A DNA stretch of 51,803 nucleotides from an uncultured Pseudomonadota bacterium (GTDB lineage Bacteria > Pseudomonadota > Gammaproteobacteria > Ga0077536): the NCBI GenBank assembly GCA_902551695.1, contig CACDEI010000006.1:1-51803 (forward strand), given 5' to 3'. The notes under the pieces were generated by a model that ran no database searches, was not told where the DNA came from, and worked only from the letters and a program-made list of their open reading frames with translations. Position 1 is the stretch's first letter; each line of letters opens with the position of its first letter. This document shows positions 1 through 8,280 of the stretch, one piece after another. The translations under genes were made by a program, and so were the position numbers.

Positions 1-681
1 ATCCTAGCAGCCAACTTTATTAACAAAGGAAAGATAAAGAGCGCTGTAAGATATCCTTTAGAAAGCGAGCAAGGCACTTATTTTGACCAAGAAGGACAAG
101 CGATGAAGAAGGCCTTTTTAAGAACACCGGTAGAATATTCGCGTATTAGCTCCCGATTTAGCCTAAAAAGAAAACATCCAATTCTTAACAAAATCAGAGC
201 CCACACAGGCGTCGATTATGCCGCTTCTCTAGGAACTCCCGTGAGAGCAACCTCCGATGGTCGTGTAAAGAATGTAGGATGGAATGGGGGTTACGGTAAG
301 ACTATAGTGCTAAATCATGGGAGTCGGTATAGTACACTCTATGCCCACCTTGCAAGATACAACAGAAAAATAAAGCCAGGGACCTACGTGAAGCAGGGAC
401 AGATTATCGGTTACGTTGGGAAAACCGGATTAGCGACGGGCCCTCACCTACACTATGAATTCAGGCTAGACGGAAAGCACAAAAACCCTCTCACCGTTAA
501 ATTCCCACCTGCAAAACCGATAAAAAAAGAACTTGTTGGTGATTTTGTCACCTTGACACAACCATTTTTTAAACATTTAGAATTACTCACCCTGAATACC
601 TCTAACGGCAAAATTGCGTCTCGCGAAAGCCTCCTCAAGACACCTGATGCGTATGAACGACCTTCTGAATTCTTAAATTAA
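1..681 (+). CDS. M23-family peptidoglycan endopeptidase (MepM-like), 5'-truncated by the window
   Basis: Zinc endopeptidase that would cut peptide cross-links in periplasmic peptidoglycan. The frame is open from base 1, so the ATG at 103 is internal and the real start lies left of the window; only the C-terminal 226 residues are visible. The LytM/M23 core is complete: HTGVDYA (zinc ligands His68 and Asp72 of the visible part), LYAHL, and GPHLHYEF (catalytic/zinc His149 and His151). After the catalytic domain comes a tail of about 70 residues with no recognised motif. anmK starts 5 nt after the stop, so both probably share a transcript. An M23 gene next to anmK is also the Pseudomonas order. 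Family is certain; the exact orthologue (MepM versus a paralogue) is inferred because the N-terminal half is missing. Confidence 0.9.
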   Translation: MLAANFINKGKIKSAVRYPLESEQGTYFDQEGQAMKKAFLRTPVEYSRISSRFSLKRKHPILNKIRAHTGVDYAASLGTPVRATSDGRVKNVGWNGGYGKTIVLNHGSRYSTLYAHLARYNRKIKPGTYVKQGQIIGYVGKTGLATGPHLHYEFRLDGKHKNPLTVKFPPAKPIKKELVGDFVTLTQPFFKHLELLTLNTSNGKIASRESLLKTPDAYERPSEFLN

Positions 682-686
682 AGCTT

Positions 687-1817
687 GTGAACTCACGAAC
701 AATCAAAGAGGGTCTATACATAGGTTTGATGTCAGGTACCAGTATGGATGGAGTGGATGTTGTGATAAGCGAGATCCGGAGCCTCTCTTTATCAGTCATC
801 GGGAGCATAACAGTACCTTACAAAAAGAAACTTAGGAGGACCCTTGACAGAGTCGTTCTAAATAATGAGCCATTAACGATTCATAGCTATGCTGTCTTGG
901 ACGTGGAGATAGGTAAGGAATTTGCAGAGGCGGTCAACTACGCGTTACAAGAATTTGGCATAAAAAATAATCACATAATAGCTGTAGGTAGCCACGGTCA
1001 AACCCTGAGACACTCACCATCTTCCGCCCCACCATACAGCCTACAGATTGGAGATGGAGCAACAATTGCTGCTTTGACAAACATCACCTGTATTTCCAAC
1101 TTCCGGAGTCTGGACATAGCAAAGGGAGGTCAGGGTGCTCCCCTTGTGCCAGCTTTCCATGAATGGTGTTTTTCTTCTGAGGATAAAGAACGGAGCATTT
1201 TGAACATCGGAGGGATTGCTAATTTAACAATCCTAAACTCTGATAATACCCATCCTCTCGGCTTTGATACGGGACCGGGCAACTGTTTGATGGACGAATG
1301 GACCAATCTGCATCTCGGCGAACCCTACGATAAAGAAGGAACTTGGGCGTCTTCAGGCAAAACGATACCTTTATTACTAGAAAGTCTCCTAGACTACGAT
1401 TACTTTAAAAAGGATATTCCGAAAAGTACCGGTCGAGAAGAATTCAATTTAAGGTTTCTTCGCGAAAAAATTACGAGTACGTCTATGAGTTCTGCTTCAT
1501 CTGAAGATATTCAAGCCACACTTCTAGATCTTTCCACCTATTCGATTACTGCTGCACTAGATACATTTACTAAACAGAAAGCATCGGATGTTTTTGTTTG
1601 TGGTGGAGGCTTTTATAATACGGCACTAATAGGTGCACTCAGGAATGCCATGCCCGCGAGAAGCTTTTTCTCAACTGAAAAAGTCGGCTATGATCCTAGG
1701 TTCGTAGAAGCAACTGCCTTCTCTTGGCTGGCATTCATGCGGATAAGTCGCTTGCCCGTAAAGTTGGTCACATCGAAAAGAATGAGAAGGTTGCAGTTGG
1801 GGGCTATACACTCTTGA
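687..1817 (+). CDS. anmK: Anhydro-N-acetylmuramic acid kinase
   Basis: Phosphorylates and hydrates 1,6-anhydro-MurNAc to MurNAc-6-phosphate in the cytoplasm, part of cell-wall recycling. At 376 residues it is close to the usual 370. The N-terminal phosphate-binding motif MSGTSMDGVD is present, followed by SHGQTLRHSP, QIGDGATIA, the run ending GGQGAPLVPAFHEW, NIGGIANLT and GFDTGPGNCLMDEW, all in the family order. The start is GTG, 5 nt after the stop of the M23 peptidase. The stop codon abuts, without a single base between, the stop codon of convergent erpA. The neighbour makes sense: the peptidase releases wall fragments and AnmK feeds their sugar back. Confidence 0.95.
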   Translation: MNSRTIKEGLYIGLMSGTSMDGVDVVISEIRSLSLSVIGSITVPYKKKLRRTLDRVVLNNEPLTIHSYAVLDVEIGKEFAEAVNYALQEFGIKNNHIIAVGSHGQTLRHSPSSAPPYSLQIGDGATIAALTNITCISNFRSLDIAKGGQGAPLVPAFHEWCFSSEDKERSILNIGGIANLTILNSDNTHPLGFDTGPGNCLMDEWTNLHLGEPYDKEGTWASSGKTIPLLLESLLDYDYFKKDIPKSTGREEFNLRFLREKITSTSMSSASSEDIQATLLDLSTYSITAALDTFTKQKASDVFVCGGGFYNTALIGALRNAMPARSFFSTEKVGYDPRFVEATAFSWLAFMRISRLPVKLVTSKRMRRLQLGAIHS

Positions 1818-2165
1818 TTAAACAGAGAACGAAGACCCGCAACCGCATGTAGTTGTGGCATTGGGATTCCTTATAACAAATTGAGAGCCTTCCAGCCCTT
1901 CTGTATAGTCTATCTCAGCTCCATCTAAGTATTGAAAACTCATTGGGTCTATTAAAAGTTTCACCCCTTTCTTCGTCACTACAGTATCACCATCGTTTTC
2001 TTTTTCATCAAAAGTAAAACCATACTGAAATCCGGAGCAGCCGCCTCCTTGAATGAAAACCCGTAACATCAGTTCGTTAGTGGCATCTTCTTCATCTATC
2101 AAAGTCTGAACTTTTAAAGCAGCAGCTTCAGTAAAAACGACAGATTTCTCATTTTCTACTATCAT
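1818..2165 (-). CDS. erpA: Iron-sulfur cluster insertion protein ErpA (A-type carrier)
   Basis: Carries a [2Fe-2S]/[4Fe-4S] cluster and hands it to apo-enzymes such as IspG. The 115-residue protein has the three A-type cysteines: Cys43 in [11 protein letters not shown] and Cys107/Cys109 in the C-terminal [11 protein letters not shown]. The GCSGFQY context and [12 protein letters not shown] favour ErpA over IscA or SufA. A clear Shine-Dalgarno (GAGGTG, about 8 nt upstream) supports the ATG at 2165. It is the last gene of a minus-strand run of coiled-coil protein, bactofilin and erpA with 9-31 nt gaps. Function in Fe-S assembly seems unrelated to its cell-wall neighbours. Confidence 0.95.
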   Translation of the reverse strand: MIVENEKSVVFTEAAALKVQTLIDEEDATNELMLRVFIQGGGCSGFQYGFTFDEKENDGDTVVTKKGVKLLIDPMSFQYLDGAEIDYTEGLEGSQFVIRNPNATTTCGCGSSFSV

Positions 2166-2196
2166 AGTAACACCTCATATTTGACCCAAGCGTTTC

Positions 2197-2625
2197 TCAA
2201 GCTTTTTTAATTCCAGTCTCTAGAGAGCTATTGCTTGAATTTAGATTATTGGCCTCAATATTTTCTATTATCCTAACAAGTTTACCATTCACTTCGGCGC
2301 CCATCGCCATTTCAATCAGCCCATAATACACATCGCCTTCAATGCGGGCCGTCGGACCTAACTCTACGTAATCATCTGCATAAACATCGCCCTTCACAAC
2401 TCCTGATATAATTACGAACGGAACTCTGACGTGGCCTTCTACAGTGCCACTTTCACTCAATGTAAGTGTAGCTAACTCCCCGGCATCTGAGACAACATCA
2501 CCCTTTATCAAACCATCTATGTGCAATCCTTCAGAAAATCGAAATTCCCCCAACACCCTAGAGTGCCTTCCAATGAGAGAGTCAACTCTAGTAGGCCGCG
2601 GTTTGCGAAGTCTTTTTACTAGCAT
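2197..2625 (-). CDS. Bactofilin (polymer-forming cytoskeletal protein)
   Basis: Bactofilins form a right-handed beta-helix that polymerises without nucleotide and scaffolds cell-wall enzymes at the inner membrane. The 142-residue protein has a short basic N-terminal tail (KRLRKPRPTR), then a core from about residue 17 to 120 with repeated G-D-V / G-x-V steps (LIKGDVVSDAG, VVKGDVYADDY, RIEGDVYYG, EVNGKLVRI) typical of the DUF583 fold, and a polar disordered C-terminal tail. The ATG at 2625 has an AGGG-type Shine-Dalgarno. It sits between a membrane-anchored coiled-coil gene (9 nt upstream) and erpA, near an M23 endopeptidase on the opposite strand. Family assignment is strong; the morphogenetic role is inference. 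Confidence 0.9.
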   Translation of the reverse strand: MLVKRLRKPRPTRVDSLIGRHSRVLGEFRFSEGLHIDGLIKGDVVSDAGELATLTLSESGTVEGHVRVPFVIISGVVKGDVYADDYVELGPTARIEGDVYYGLIEMAMGAEVNGKLVRIIENIEANNLNSSNSSLETGIKKA

Positions 2626-2634
2626 CTTAGCACC

Positions 2635-3372
2635 CTAATTGAGCACCGAAATCCAATCGAAAGTATTATTTTGCCGATATTTTTTCCCTCGACTATCTGC
2701 CACAGAAACTTGTACTTGTAACGGCACAAATTTATCCGGCATTCTTAAGGTACCTTGAAATAAGTGAAAATGCTTGAATCGGAAATTTAGAGCTTTTTTT
2801 CCTGATTCCACCAACTCTTTAAAAGCTATGCTCCTTTCGAGCCCATCTGACTCTCCTAGAAAATTAATCAATAACTTACCTTCCGCATAACGTTGCTGTT
2901 TATTAATGTATGTCATCACTATTTTATACTCGAAGCGACTTTCACCATGCAACGGCTTTATCGTCAACCCTTTAACCCTAGGTCCATCATCTATTTCTGC
3001 TGACCGCACGATATCCCTATAAAAGCTTAGTTCTCCCTTCAGTAAAGCAACTTCACCCTGTAGGCGCACCAATTCGACATGATTGTTTTTTCTAAGCTGA
3101 TCACTAATTTCTTCCGTTCTGGAAAATCTTGTAATTTCAGAGTGTAAACTAGCATTCTCCTCTCTCAGACCTCGCACCTCAGTCAACAACTCTTTATATC
3201 CGTCGCCGGAGGAAATGGCATTCGACACTGATCTCCAAAAACCATAATCTGCAGCATACAAGACTATAACGGAAACAAAAAGCAACAGCAGCAAGTAAAG
3301 GCACACGGTACGCAGTGGCCTGTGGGGTTTAATAACTAATCTCATCGTCTGCTGCAAAACCTTTACGCTCAC
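2635..3372 (-). CDS. Membrane-anchored coiled-coil protein of the DUF6776 type
   Basis: No enzymatic function is recognisable. The 245-residue protein has a basic N-terminus, one transmembrane segment (about residues 22-41, rich in L/V), then a heptad-like coiled coil (about 58-120, ELLTEVRGLREENASLHSE and similar), then a beta-rich C-terminal domain of about 120 residues, predicted periplasmic by the positive-inside rule. This architecture and its position directly upstream of a bactofilin match the DUF6776 family known from Pseudomonas and relatives (from memory). The start given is GTG; an ATG at 3345 (protein starting MRLVIKPHRPL) is a credible alternative. It could be the membrane partner of the bactofilin; that is inference from position and topology. 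Confidence 0.75.
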   Translation of the reverse strand: MSVKVLQQTMRLVIKPHRPLRTVCLYLLLLLFVSVIVLYAADYGFWRSVSNAISSGDGYKELLTEVRGLREENASLHSEITRFSRTEEISDQLRKNNHVELVRLQGEVALLKGELSFYRDIVRSAEIDDGPRVKGLTIKPLHGESRFEYKIVMTYINKQQRYAEGKLLINFLGESDGLERSIAFKELVESGKKALNFRFKHFHLFQGTLRMPDKFVPLQVQVSVADSRGKKYRQNNTFDWISVLN

Positions 3373-3687
3373 CTATTTACGAGATCTCTAAAAAAAATAA
3401 ATGGGGCATTCCTTAACATTAGCCACTAATTAAAGACCCGCACCACTTCACAAACATCGTGAGAAGTAAGCGAAGCCGCTAAACAAAATTTAACGCGAAT
3501 TCTTATATCAGTCAATTACTTAAAATATGATTTTATCTACTTTAATTAAATTTCGGATGAGTTAATTCAGATTTTCTGCGGTGGAAACACTTTTTGTATT
3601 TCAATTCTATTTTTGCGAAGATAGTGCAGAAATATAGGATATATTATTATCTATTTTCAACAAGAAAGCTCAAAGAATAAGTAAAGC
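3373..3687. other. 315-nt divergent intergenic region, AT-rich
   Basis: Separates the minus-strand coiled-coil/bactofilin/erpA run from the plus-strand hemJ-thiDE-hemL run, so both promoters should lie here. A reasonable sigma70-type promoter faces left (3487-3515). Toward hemJ only a weak candidate is visible: TTGCGA at 3613-3618 and TAGGAT at 3635-3640 with a 16-nt spacer. I saw no tRNA, no long open frame, no strong hairpin and no TPP riboswitch signature, although thiamine genes lie downstream. Confidence 0.6.
3487..3515 (-). promoter_or_regulatory. Candidate sigma70 promoter for the coiled-coil/bactofilin/erpA run
   Basis: Reading the minus strand: TTGACT (3515-3510, 5 of 6 to consensus), a 17-nt spacer, then TAAATT (3492-3487, 4 of 6). 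It points toward the coiled-coil gene starting at 3372. Positional and consensus evidence only; the region is AT-rich, so chance matches are expected. Confidence 0.35.
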
Positions 3688-4113
3688 ATGTATTTGTGGG
3701 CTAAAGCATTTCACTTTATATTTATAGTCACTTGGTTTGCGGGGCTGTTCTACCTACCAAGGTTATATGTCTATCATGCTGACAGCAAAGATAAAAAGAG
3801 TACGGAGCGCTTTAAGTTAATGGAGGCTCGGTTGTATCTCGGAATAATGTTTCCAGCAATTCTACTCACTATTTCTAGTGGTTTAACCTTGATTTGGATA
3901 AGAGGCTGGGACTGGTTGTTGGCCACTTCTTGGATGCATCTCAAGCTATTGTTAGTTTTAAGTTTAATTATCTTTCATCTATATTTGGGGCTTCTAAGAA
4001 AAGATTTCGCAAGGGATACCAACCAGAAGTCAACTACTTTCTTCAAAATATTGAACGAGATGCCTGTGCTCATTTTAGTTTTAGTGACTCTTTTGGCAGT
4101 GTTAAAACCATAA
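3688..4113 (+). CDS. hemJ: Protoporphyrinogen IX oxidase, HemJ type
   Basis: Membrane enzyme oxidising protoporphyrinogen IX to protoporphyrin IX, the penultimate step of heme b synthesis; HemJ replaces HemG/HemY in many proteobacteria and cyanobacteria. The 141-residue protein has four hydrophobic segments and the family signature near the N-terminus: His9 in AKAFHF, then TWFAGLFYLPRLYVYH with His30. A conserved Lys lies in the central WMHLKLLLV segment. It heads a plus-strand run with thiD, thiE and hemL, and hemB and hemH lie elsewhere in the window. Length and motifs fit HemJ (UPF0093); a CopD-like protein is the only alternative and is less likely. Confidence 0.88.
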   Translation: MYLWAKAFHFIFIVTWFAGLFYLPRLYVYHADSKDKKSTERFKLMEARLYLGIMFPAILLTISSGLTLIWIRGWDWLLATSWMHLKLLLVLSLIIFHLYLGLLRKDFARDTNQKSTTFFKILNEMPVLILVLVTLLAVLKP

Positions 4114-4129
4114 TAGGTTGATATCTATT

Positions 4130-4936
4130 ATGACTGAAACAAAAGTAAATCATCAGAAAAAAAAGCCTCTTGTTCTAGTAATCAGCGGACAAGACCCGAG
4201 TGGTGCGGGCATCCTCGCAGATATAGAAACATGTGCAGCGAACGGTTGCCTAGCGTTGACTTTAATCACCTCAGTCACTTGCCAAAACACCTCGTGTTAC
4301 CGCAGCAAAGTAGACATTGATGAAAAGTTTTTAGTACAACAACTTAACCTCCTCATGAAAGAATTCAACCCTGATGCTGTAAAAATCGGATTAATACCAA
4401 ATACAGCAATGTGTATAACCTTATCTAGCTATATCAGGGAGCGTCTCTCCAAGTGCCCCATTGTTTTGGATCCGGTCCTTAAAACAGGCGGGAATAACTC
4501 CTACCTAACCGACGCCGAACTCCCATCTGCTTTAAGAAAAAACCTGTTTCCATTAACAACAGTGGTAACTCCAAATAAGCGAGAACTTGCAAAGCTAGGC
4601 GAAACTGAAAGCATTTATAAAGCGTTAGATAGGATTAGCGACCTAGGAGCGAAAGCCATCTTGGCCACAGACATGGCAGATGACAAAGGCACTATTTTAA
4701 ATATATTGAGCCAGGGGCCATCAAAAGGTACTGTAGAGTACGTGATGAGACGTTATCCAGAGTCCTCCCATGGAACCGGGTGTACCCTCTCTAGCGCGGT
4801 AGCATGCGAATTAGCGAAAGGTCGGACCATTTTTCAGTCTGTAGCTTCGGCCCAAAAATTCACGCACTTATCAGTCGAGCATTCTAATTCTTACGAGACG
4901 CAACAAACAATACCCAACAGATTTTATTGGTTATGA
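4130..4936 (+). CDS. thiD: Hydroxymethylpyrimidine/phosphomethylpyrimidine kinase
   Basis: Phosphorylates HMP and HMP-phosphate to HMP-pyrophosphate, the pyrimidine half of thiamine. The N-terminal SGQDPSGAGILADIET and the C-terminal SHGTGCTLSSAVACELAKG (ribokinase-fold anion hole and catalytic Asp/Cys region) are diagnostic; DPVLKTGG and VTPNKRELAKL lie between them in the usual order. I place the start at ATG 4130; an in-frame TTG at 4118 would add four residues but has no ribosome-binding site at a usable distance. The gene overlaps thiE by an ATGA junction. Order thiD-thiE-hemL is a known pseudomonad arrangement. Confidence 0.93.
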   Translation: MTETKVNHQKKKPLVLVISGQDPSGAGILADIETCAANGCLALTLITSVTCQNTSCYRSKVDIDEKFLVQQLNLLMKEFNPDAVKIGLIPNTAMCITLSSYIRERLSKCPIVLDPVLKTGGNNSYLTDAELPSALRKNLFPLTTVVTPNKRELAKLGETESIYKALDRISDLGAKAILATDMADDKGTILNILSQGPSKGTVEYVMRRYPESSHGTGCTLSSAVACELAKGRTIFQSVASAQKFTHLSVEHSNSYETQQTIPNRFYWL

Positions 4937-5589
4937 TTTCTCAAGCTCAATTTCCAAGACAAGGGCTTTATGCGATCACCCCAGAAAATATTTTGAAAGA
5001 CGAAAATAGCTTTGAAAAAATTAAAGCTGTCATTCTTGGAGGAGCAAAGGTAATCCAGCTACGACTAAAAGATCAGAATAAAACAGAACCATTCATGGAG
5101 AAGATTATACAAATAAGAAAAATGTGCGAATATTTTTCTGTGGCCTTTATTGTCAATGACGATGTCGAGCTCGCAATCAAAGTTGAAGCCGATGGAGTTC
5201 ATCTTGGTCAACATGACATTTCCTATCCTGCTGCTCGCCGAATTCTGGGAAACGATAAAATTATCGGAATATCATGCTATAATGACTTATCACGCGCAAT
5301 CGATGCTGCGGCGAAGGGCGCTAGCTACATTGCTTTGGGTAGTTTTTATGATTCCGTAACGAAGAAAATAGCGCCTAGATGCGGTATAGATGTCCTCCAG
5401 CAAACTTCCAAAAAAATCAAAGTTCCAATCGTAGCAATAGGGGGGATTACAGCTGAAAATGGTCTTATTCTTATTGAAAATGGAGCGAATTTTTTAGCAT
5501 GTATCGATGCCCTATTTAAAGATAATAATGGATTGAACTCAGCGAGAGAACTCAACCTCCTTTTTGAACGGGTAATAGCAAATGAATAA
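4933..5589 (+). CDS. thiE: Thiamine-phosphate synthase
   Basis: Joins HMP-pyrophosphate and thiazole phosphate to give thiamine monophosphate. Visible family motifs include QLRLKDQ, FIVNDDVELAIKVEADGVHLGQHD, IGISCYND, and the phosphate-binding VAIGGITAENG near the C-terminus, on a TIM barrel of usual length (218 residues). The ATG at 4933 overlaps the thiD stop as ATGA, which argues for it over the upstream TTG at 4927 and implies translational coupling. The last 8 nt overlap hemL. YITLGS/ALGSFYDS-type barrel residues are conserved, although the segment around SVTKKIAPRCG is more divergent than usual (often PTxTK). Confidence 0.93.
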   Translation: MISQAQFPRQGLYAITPENILKDENSFEKIKAVILGGAKVIQLRLKDQNKTEPFMEKIIQIRKMCEYFSVAFIVNDDVELAIKVEADGVHLGQHDISYPAARRILGNDKIIGISCYNDLSRAIDAAAKGASYIALGSFYDSVTKKIAPRCGIDVLQQTSKKIKVPIVAIGGITAENGLILIENGANFLACIDALFKDNNGLNSARELNLLFERVIANE

Positions 5590-6859
5590 CGAAGATTTAT
5601 TTTCACAGGCAAAAGAAATATTGGTCGGAGGGGTCAACTCGCCGGTTCGCTCCTTTTCAAATGTGGGAGGCTCGCCCATCTTCGTAGAAAAAGGATTAGG
5701 CCCCATCATCAGCGATGCGGAAGGAAAAGACTATATTGATTACGTTGGAAGCTTTGGACCGGCAATATTAGGACATGCCAACCAAGATGTTGTAGAAGCA
5801 GTCCAAGAGCAAGTCTCAAATGGCTTTGGGTTTGGGGCCCCCTCTATCTTGGAAAACGAGCTGGCTCAAATCATAATTGACCTAGTCCCGTCAATTGAAA
5901 AGGTACGAATGACGAGTTCGGGAACTGAAGCCGCACTCACAGCGATCAGGCTTGCGAGGGGCTGCACAGAGAGGGAATTAATTATCAAATTCGATGGTTG
6001 TTATCATGGTCATGTAGACTCCTTACTAGTTAACGCCGGTTCGGGCGTTCTAACGTTCGGATTAGCTGCCAGTAAAGGCATTCCTCAGAGCGTGGTATCA
6101 GACACATTGGCCTTACCGTTTAACGACACAAACCTTTTGGTGGAAGCCTTTGAAAAACATGGTTCGAAAGTGGCTGCAGTAATAGTCGAGCCAATAGCTG
6201 GAAATATGGGTTGTGTACTGCCGAAGGAGGAATTTTTGCACTCCCTTCGAGAACAAACGTCGAAACATGGTAGTTTATTGATTTTTGATGAGGTGATGAC
6301 TGGCTTTAGGGTAGCGCCTGGCGGAGCACAAGAAAAATTGGGTATTGCTCCAGATTTAACACTTCTTGGCAAAGTAATCGGCGGAGGCTTACCGGTAGGG
6401 GCTGTCGGTGGAGCGAGCTTGATTATGAACAACCTTGCTCCTGTAGGTTCTGTGTATCAAGCCGGCACTCTCTCCGGAAACCCGATTTCTATGGCAAGCG
6501 GAATCGCTACTTTAAAACAGTTGAAAGAACATGAAAAATACCAACAGTTAGAGAAAAACACTGGTGACTTATGTGCAGGTCTAGAAAAAATAGCTACCGA
6601 GTTTGGCATCCCCCTTGTAACTAATCATACATGTGGAATGTTTGGCCTATTTTTCACTGAAGCAAAAACAGTTTATTCTCTAGCAGACGTCAATGGCTGC
6701 GACCTAGATGTGTTCAAAAAATTTTTCCATCTGATGCTTAATCACGGAATCAATTTAGCTCCCTCCCCTTTTGAGGCGGGATTCCTCTCATTCTCACACG
6801 ACGATCATCATATAGAAAAAACTCTAGAGGCTGCAAAATCAGCTTTTTCAGCCCTCTAA
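5582..6859 (+). CDS. hemL: Glutamate-1-semialdehyde 2,1-aminomutase
   Basis: PLP enzyme converting glutamate-1-semialdehyde to 5-aminolevulinate, so this organism uses the C5 pathway. At 425 residues it is the standard length. Landmarks: NSPVRSF (19-25), SSGTEAALTAIRLAR (112 onward), IVEPIAGNMG, FDEVMTGFR with Asp236, and LGKVIGGGLPVGAVGG with the PLP-binding Lys264. Translation begins inside thiE (8-nt overlap), implying co-translation. The gene ends 24 nt from the convergent fabA stop with no obvious terminator between. Confidence 0.96.
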   Translation: MNNEDLFSQAKEILVGGVNSPVRSFSNVGGSPIFVEKGLGPIISDAEGKDYIDYVGSFGPAILGHANQDVVEAVQEQVSNGFGFGAPSILENELAQIIIDLVPSIEKVRMTSSGTEAALTAIRLARGCTERELIIKFDGCYHGHVDSLLVNAGSGVLTFGLAASKGIPQSVVSDTLALPFNDTNLLVEAFEKHGSKVAAVIVEPIAGNMGCVLPKEEFLHSLREQTSKHGSLLIFDEVMTGFRVAPGGAQEKLGIAPDLTLLGKVIGGGLPVGAVGGASLIMNNLAPVGSVYQAGTLSGNPISMASGIATLKQLKEHEKYQQLEKNTGDLCAGLEKIATEFGIPLVTNHTCGMFGLFFTEAKTVYSLADVNGCDLDVFKKFFHLMLNHGINLAPSPFEAGFLSFSHDDHHIEKTLEAAKSAFSAL

Positions 6860-6883
6860 GTGTAATTCTAAAAACGGATTACC

Positions 6884-7444
6884 CTAAAGTTGTCCTTCTT
6901 GAAAGAGACCAACTTTCAGGTCTTTTCCTTCATATATCTTCTTTCCATCAACTTCCATCTCCGCGTCTGCAATACCAACAGTCAACGATCTTGCAACAAT
7001 ACGTTTCATACTCACTACATATCTAACCGACTGCGCGTCTGGAGTAACCTGACCTGCAAACTGCACATTGGCTCCGCCCAAAGCCCTCCCTCTGCCTAAG
7101 CCTCCCTTCCAAGCCAAGAAGAAGCCAACTAATTGCCACATCGCATCTAGTCCCAAACAACCGGGCATCACAGGATCTTCTTGAAAGTGACATGAAAAAA
7201 ACCACAAATCTGGCACTATATCTAACTCTGCGATCACCGAGCCTCTTTGATATTTGCCGCCACGATCTTCTATTTCAAGAATACGATCAAACATGAGCAT
7301 TGGTGGTAAAGGTAATTGTGCATTGCCATCTCCAAACAATTTGCCTCTGCCGCAGTCTAACAATTCTTCCTTAGAAAACTTGGAGTAACGTTTTTTAGAT
7401 AATACAATCGGCGCATCGGCATTCAATATTTCTCTATCACTCAT
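6884..7444 (-). CDS. fabA: 3-hydroxydecanoyl-ACP dehydratase/isomerase
   Basis: Dehydrates 3-hydroxyacyl-ACPs and isomerises trans-2- to cis-3-decenoyl-ACP, starting anaerobic-type unsaturated fatty acid synthesis. The catalytic His86 lies in [12 protein letters not shown] and Asp100 in [13 protein letters not shown], exactly the FabA pair. The protein is 186 residues, about 14 longer at the N-terminus than E. coli FabA, with no internal Met that would restore the usual start. FabA normally sits beside fabB; here fabB is not adjacent. It ends the long minus-strand block, 8 nt after the nitrilase-family gene. Confidence 0.95.
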   Translation of the reverse strand: MSDREILNADAPIVLSKKRYSKFSKEELLDCGRGKLFGDGNAQLPLPPMLMFDRILEIEDRGGKYQRGSVIAELDIVPDLWFFSCHFQEDPVMPGCLGLDAMWQLVGFFLAWKGGLGRGRALGGANVQFAGQVTPDAQSVRYVVSMKRIVARSLTVGIADAEMEVDGKKIYEGKDLKVGLFQEGQL

Positions 7445-7452
7445 ACTTTTAG

Positions 7453-8280
7453 TTATCCTTCGAAATTCAAAACTCGATCATGCATTAGCGCAGGAATCAT
7501 ATTCCTAACCTTGTCTACAGTCGATAGTTTGATATCTGCGGTAATCACACCCTCTGCACCGGTTCCTTCGGCCAATATTTCACCCCAAGGATTCACTATC
7601 AGTGAATGGCCAAAGGTTTTTCGGCCCCAATTTCTAGTACCGCACTGCGAAGGTGCAAAAACATAGCAACCCGTCTCTATTGCTCTCGCCCTTACTAGCG
7701 TATGCCAATGAGCCTTTCCGGTTTTATAGGTAAAAGCTGCTGGAATGGTAATGAATTTAGCCCCATTTTGAGCCAAATTTCGATACAAGTGAGGAAATCT
7801 AACATCATAGCATATCGTCAAACCGCAAGCGCCCCAAGGGAGATCAACAATACTAGCTCGATCACCTGGAGACACGGTTTTAGATTCTTCATATCGCTGC
7901 CCATCTTTAATTGACACGTCAAAAAGGTGGACTTTATCATAGGTACCCGCTATTTGGCCCAAAGGGTTTAGAACCACACTACGATTTTTTATCTTATTCT
8001 GACCAACAAAAACTGGAATAGAGCCGAGTAAAATCCAGCAATTGGTCCTCTCAGCCATTTCTTTTCCATGCAGAAGAGCAGGGTGCGTTTCAAAACAATA
8101 TTTTTCGGAAAGATAGGCGGAGTCACTTTCTTCTAACAAACAATAAAATTCGGGTAAACAAATTAGTTGAGGATTACGCAAGACCGCATCATCAATTAGC
8201 TCATCAATCCGAGCAAGATTTTCAGAGAGAGAATCCCCTGCGCAGTTTTCAATACAGGCCACCCTAAAAATCTCACTCAC
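7453..8280 (-). CDS. Carbon-nitrogen hydrolase, Nit1/deaminated-glutathione-amidase type
   Basis: Nitrilase-superfamily amidase; the Nit1/YbeM branch removes the amide of deaminated glutathione, a metabolite-repair reaction. The catalytic triad is visible: Glu44 ([10 protein letters not shown]), Lys116 (YDKVHLFDV) and Cys157 ([14 protein letters not shown]). The KVHLFDV and CYDVRFP contexts are typical of Nit1. The GTG start shares one base with the TAG stop of the upstream RraA-family gene (TAGTG), suggesting coupled translation. Substrate is inferred from family only. Confidence 0.85.
   Translation of the reverse strand: MSEIFRVACIENCAGDSLSENLARIDELIDDAVLRNPQLICLPEFYCLLEESDSAYLSEKYCFETHPALLHGKEMAERTNCWILLGSIPVFVGQNKIKNRSVVLNPLGQIAGTYDKVHLFDVSIKDGQRYEESKTVSPGDRASIVDLPWGACGLTICYDVRFPHLYRNLAQNGAKFITIPAAFTYKTGKAHWHTLVRARAIETGCYVFAPSQCGTRNWGRKTFGHSLIVNPWGEILAEGTGAEGVITADIKLSTVDKVRNMIPALMHDRVLNFEG

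Noticed and set aside
3373-4129. TPP riboswitch upstream of the thiamine genes
   Set aside because: None of the conserved TPP-aptamer blocks was seen; a covariance-model scan would settle it.
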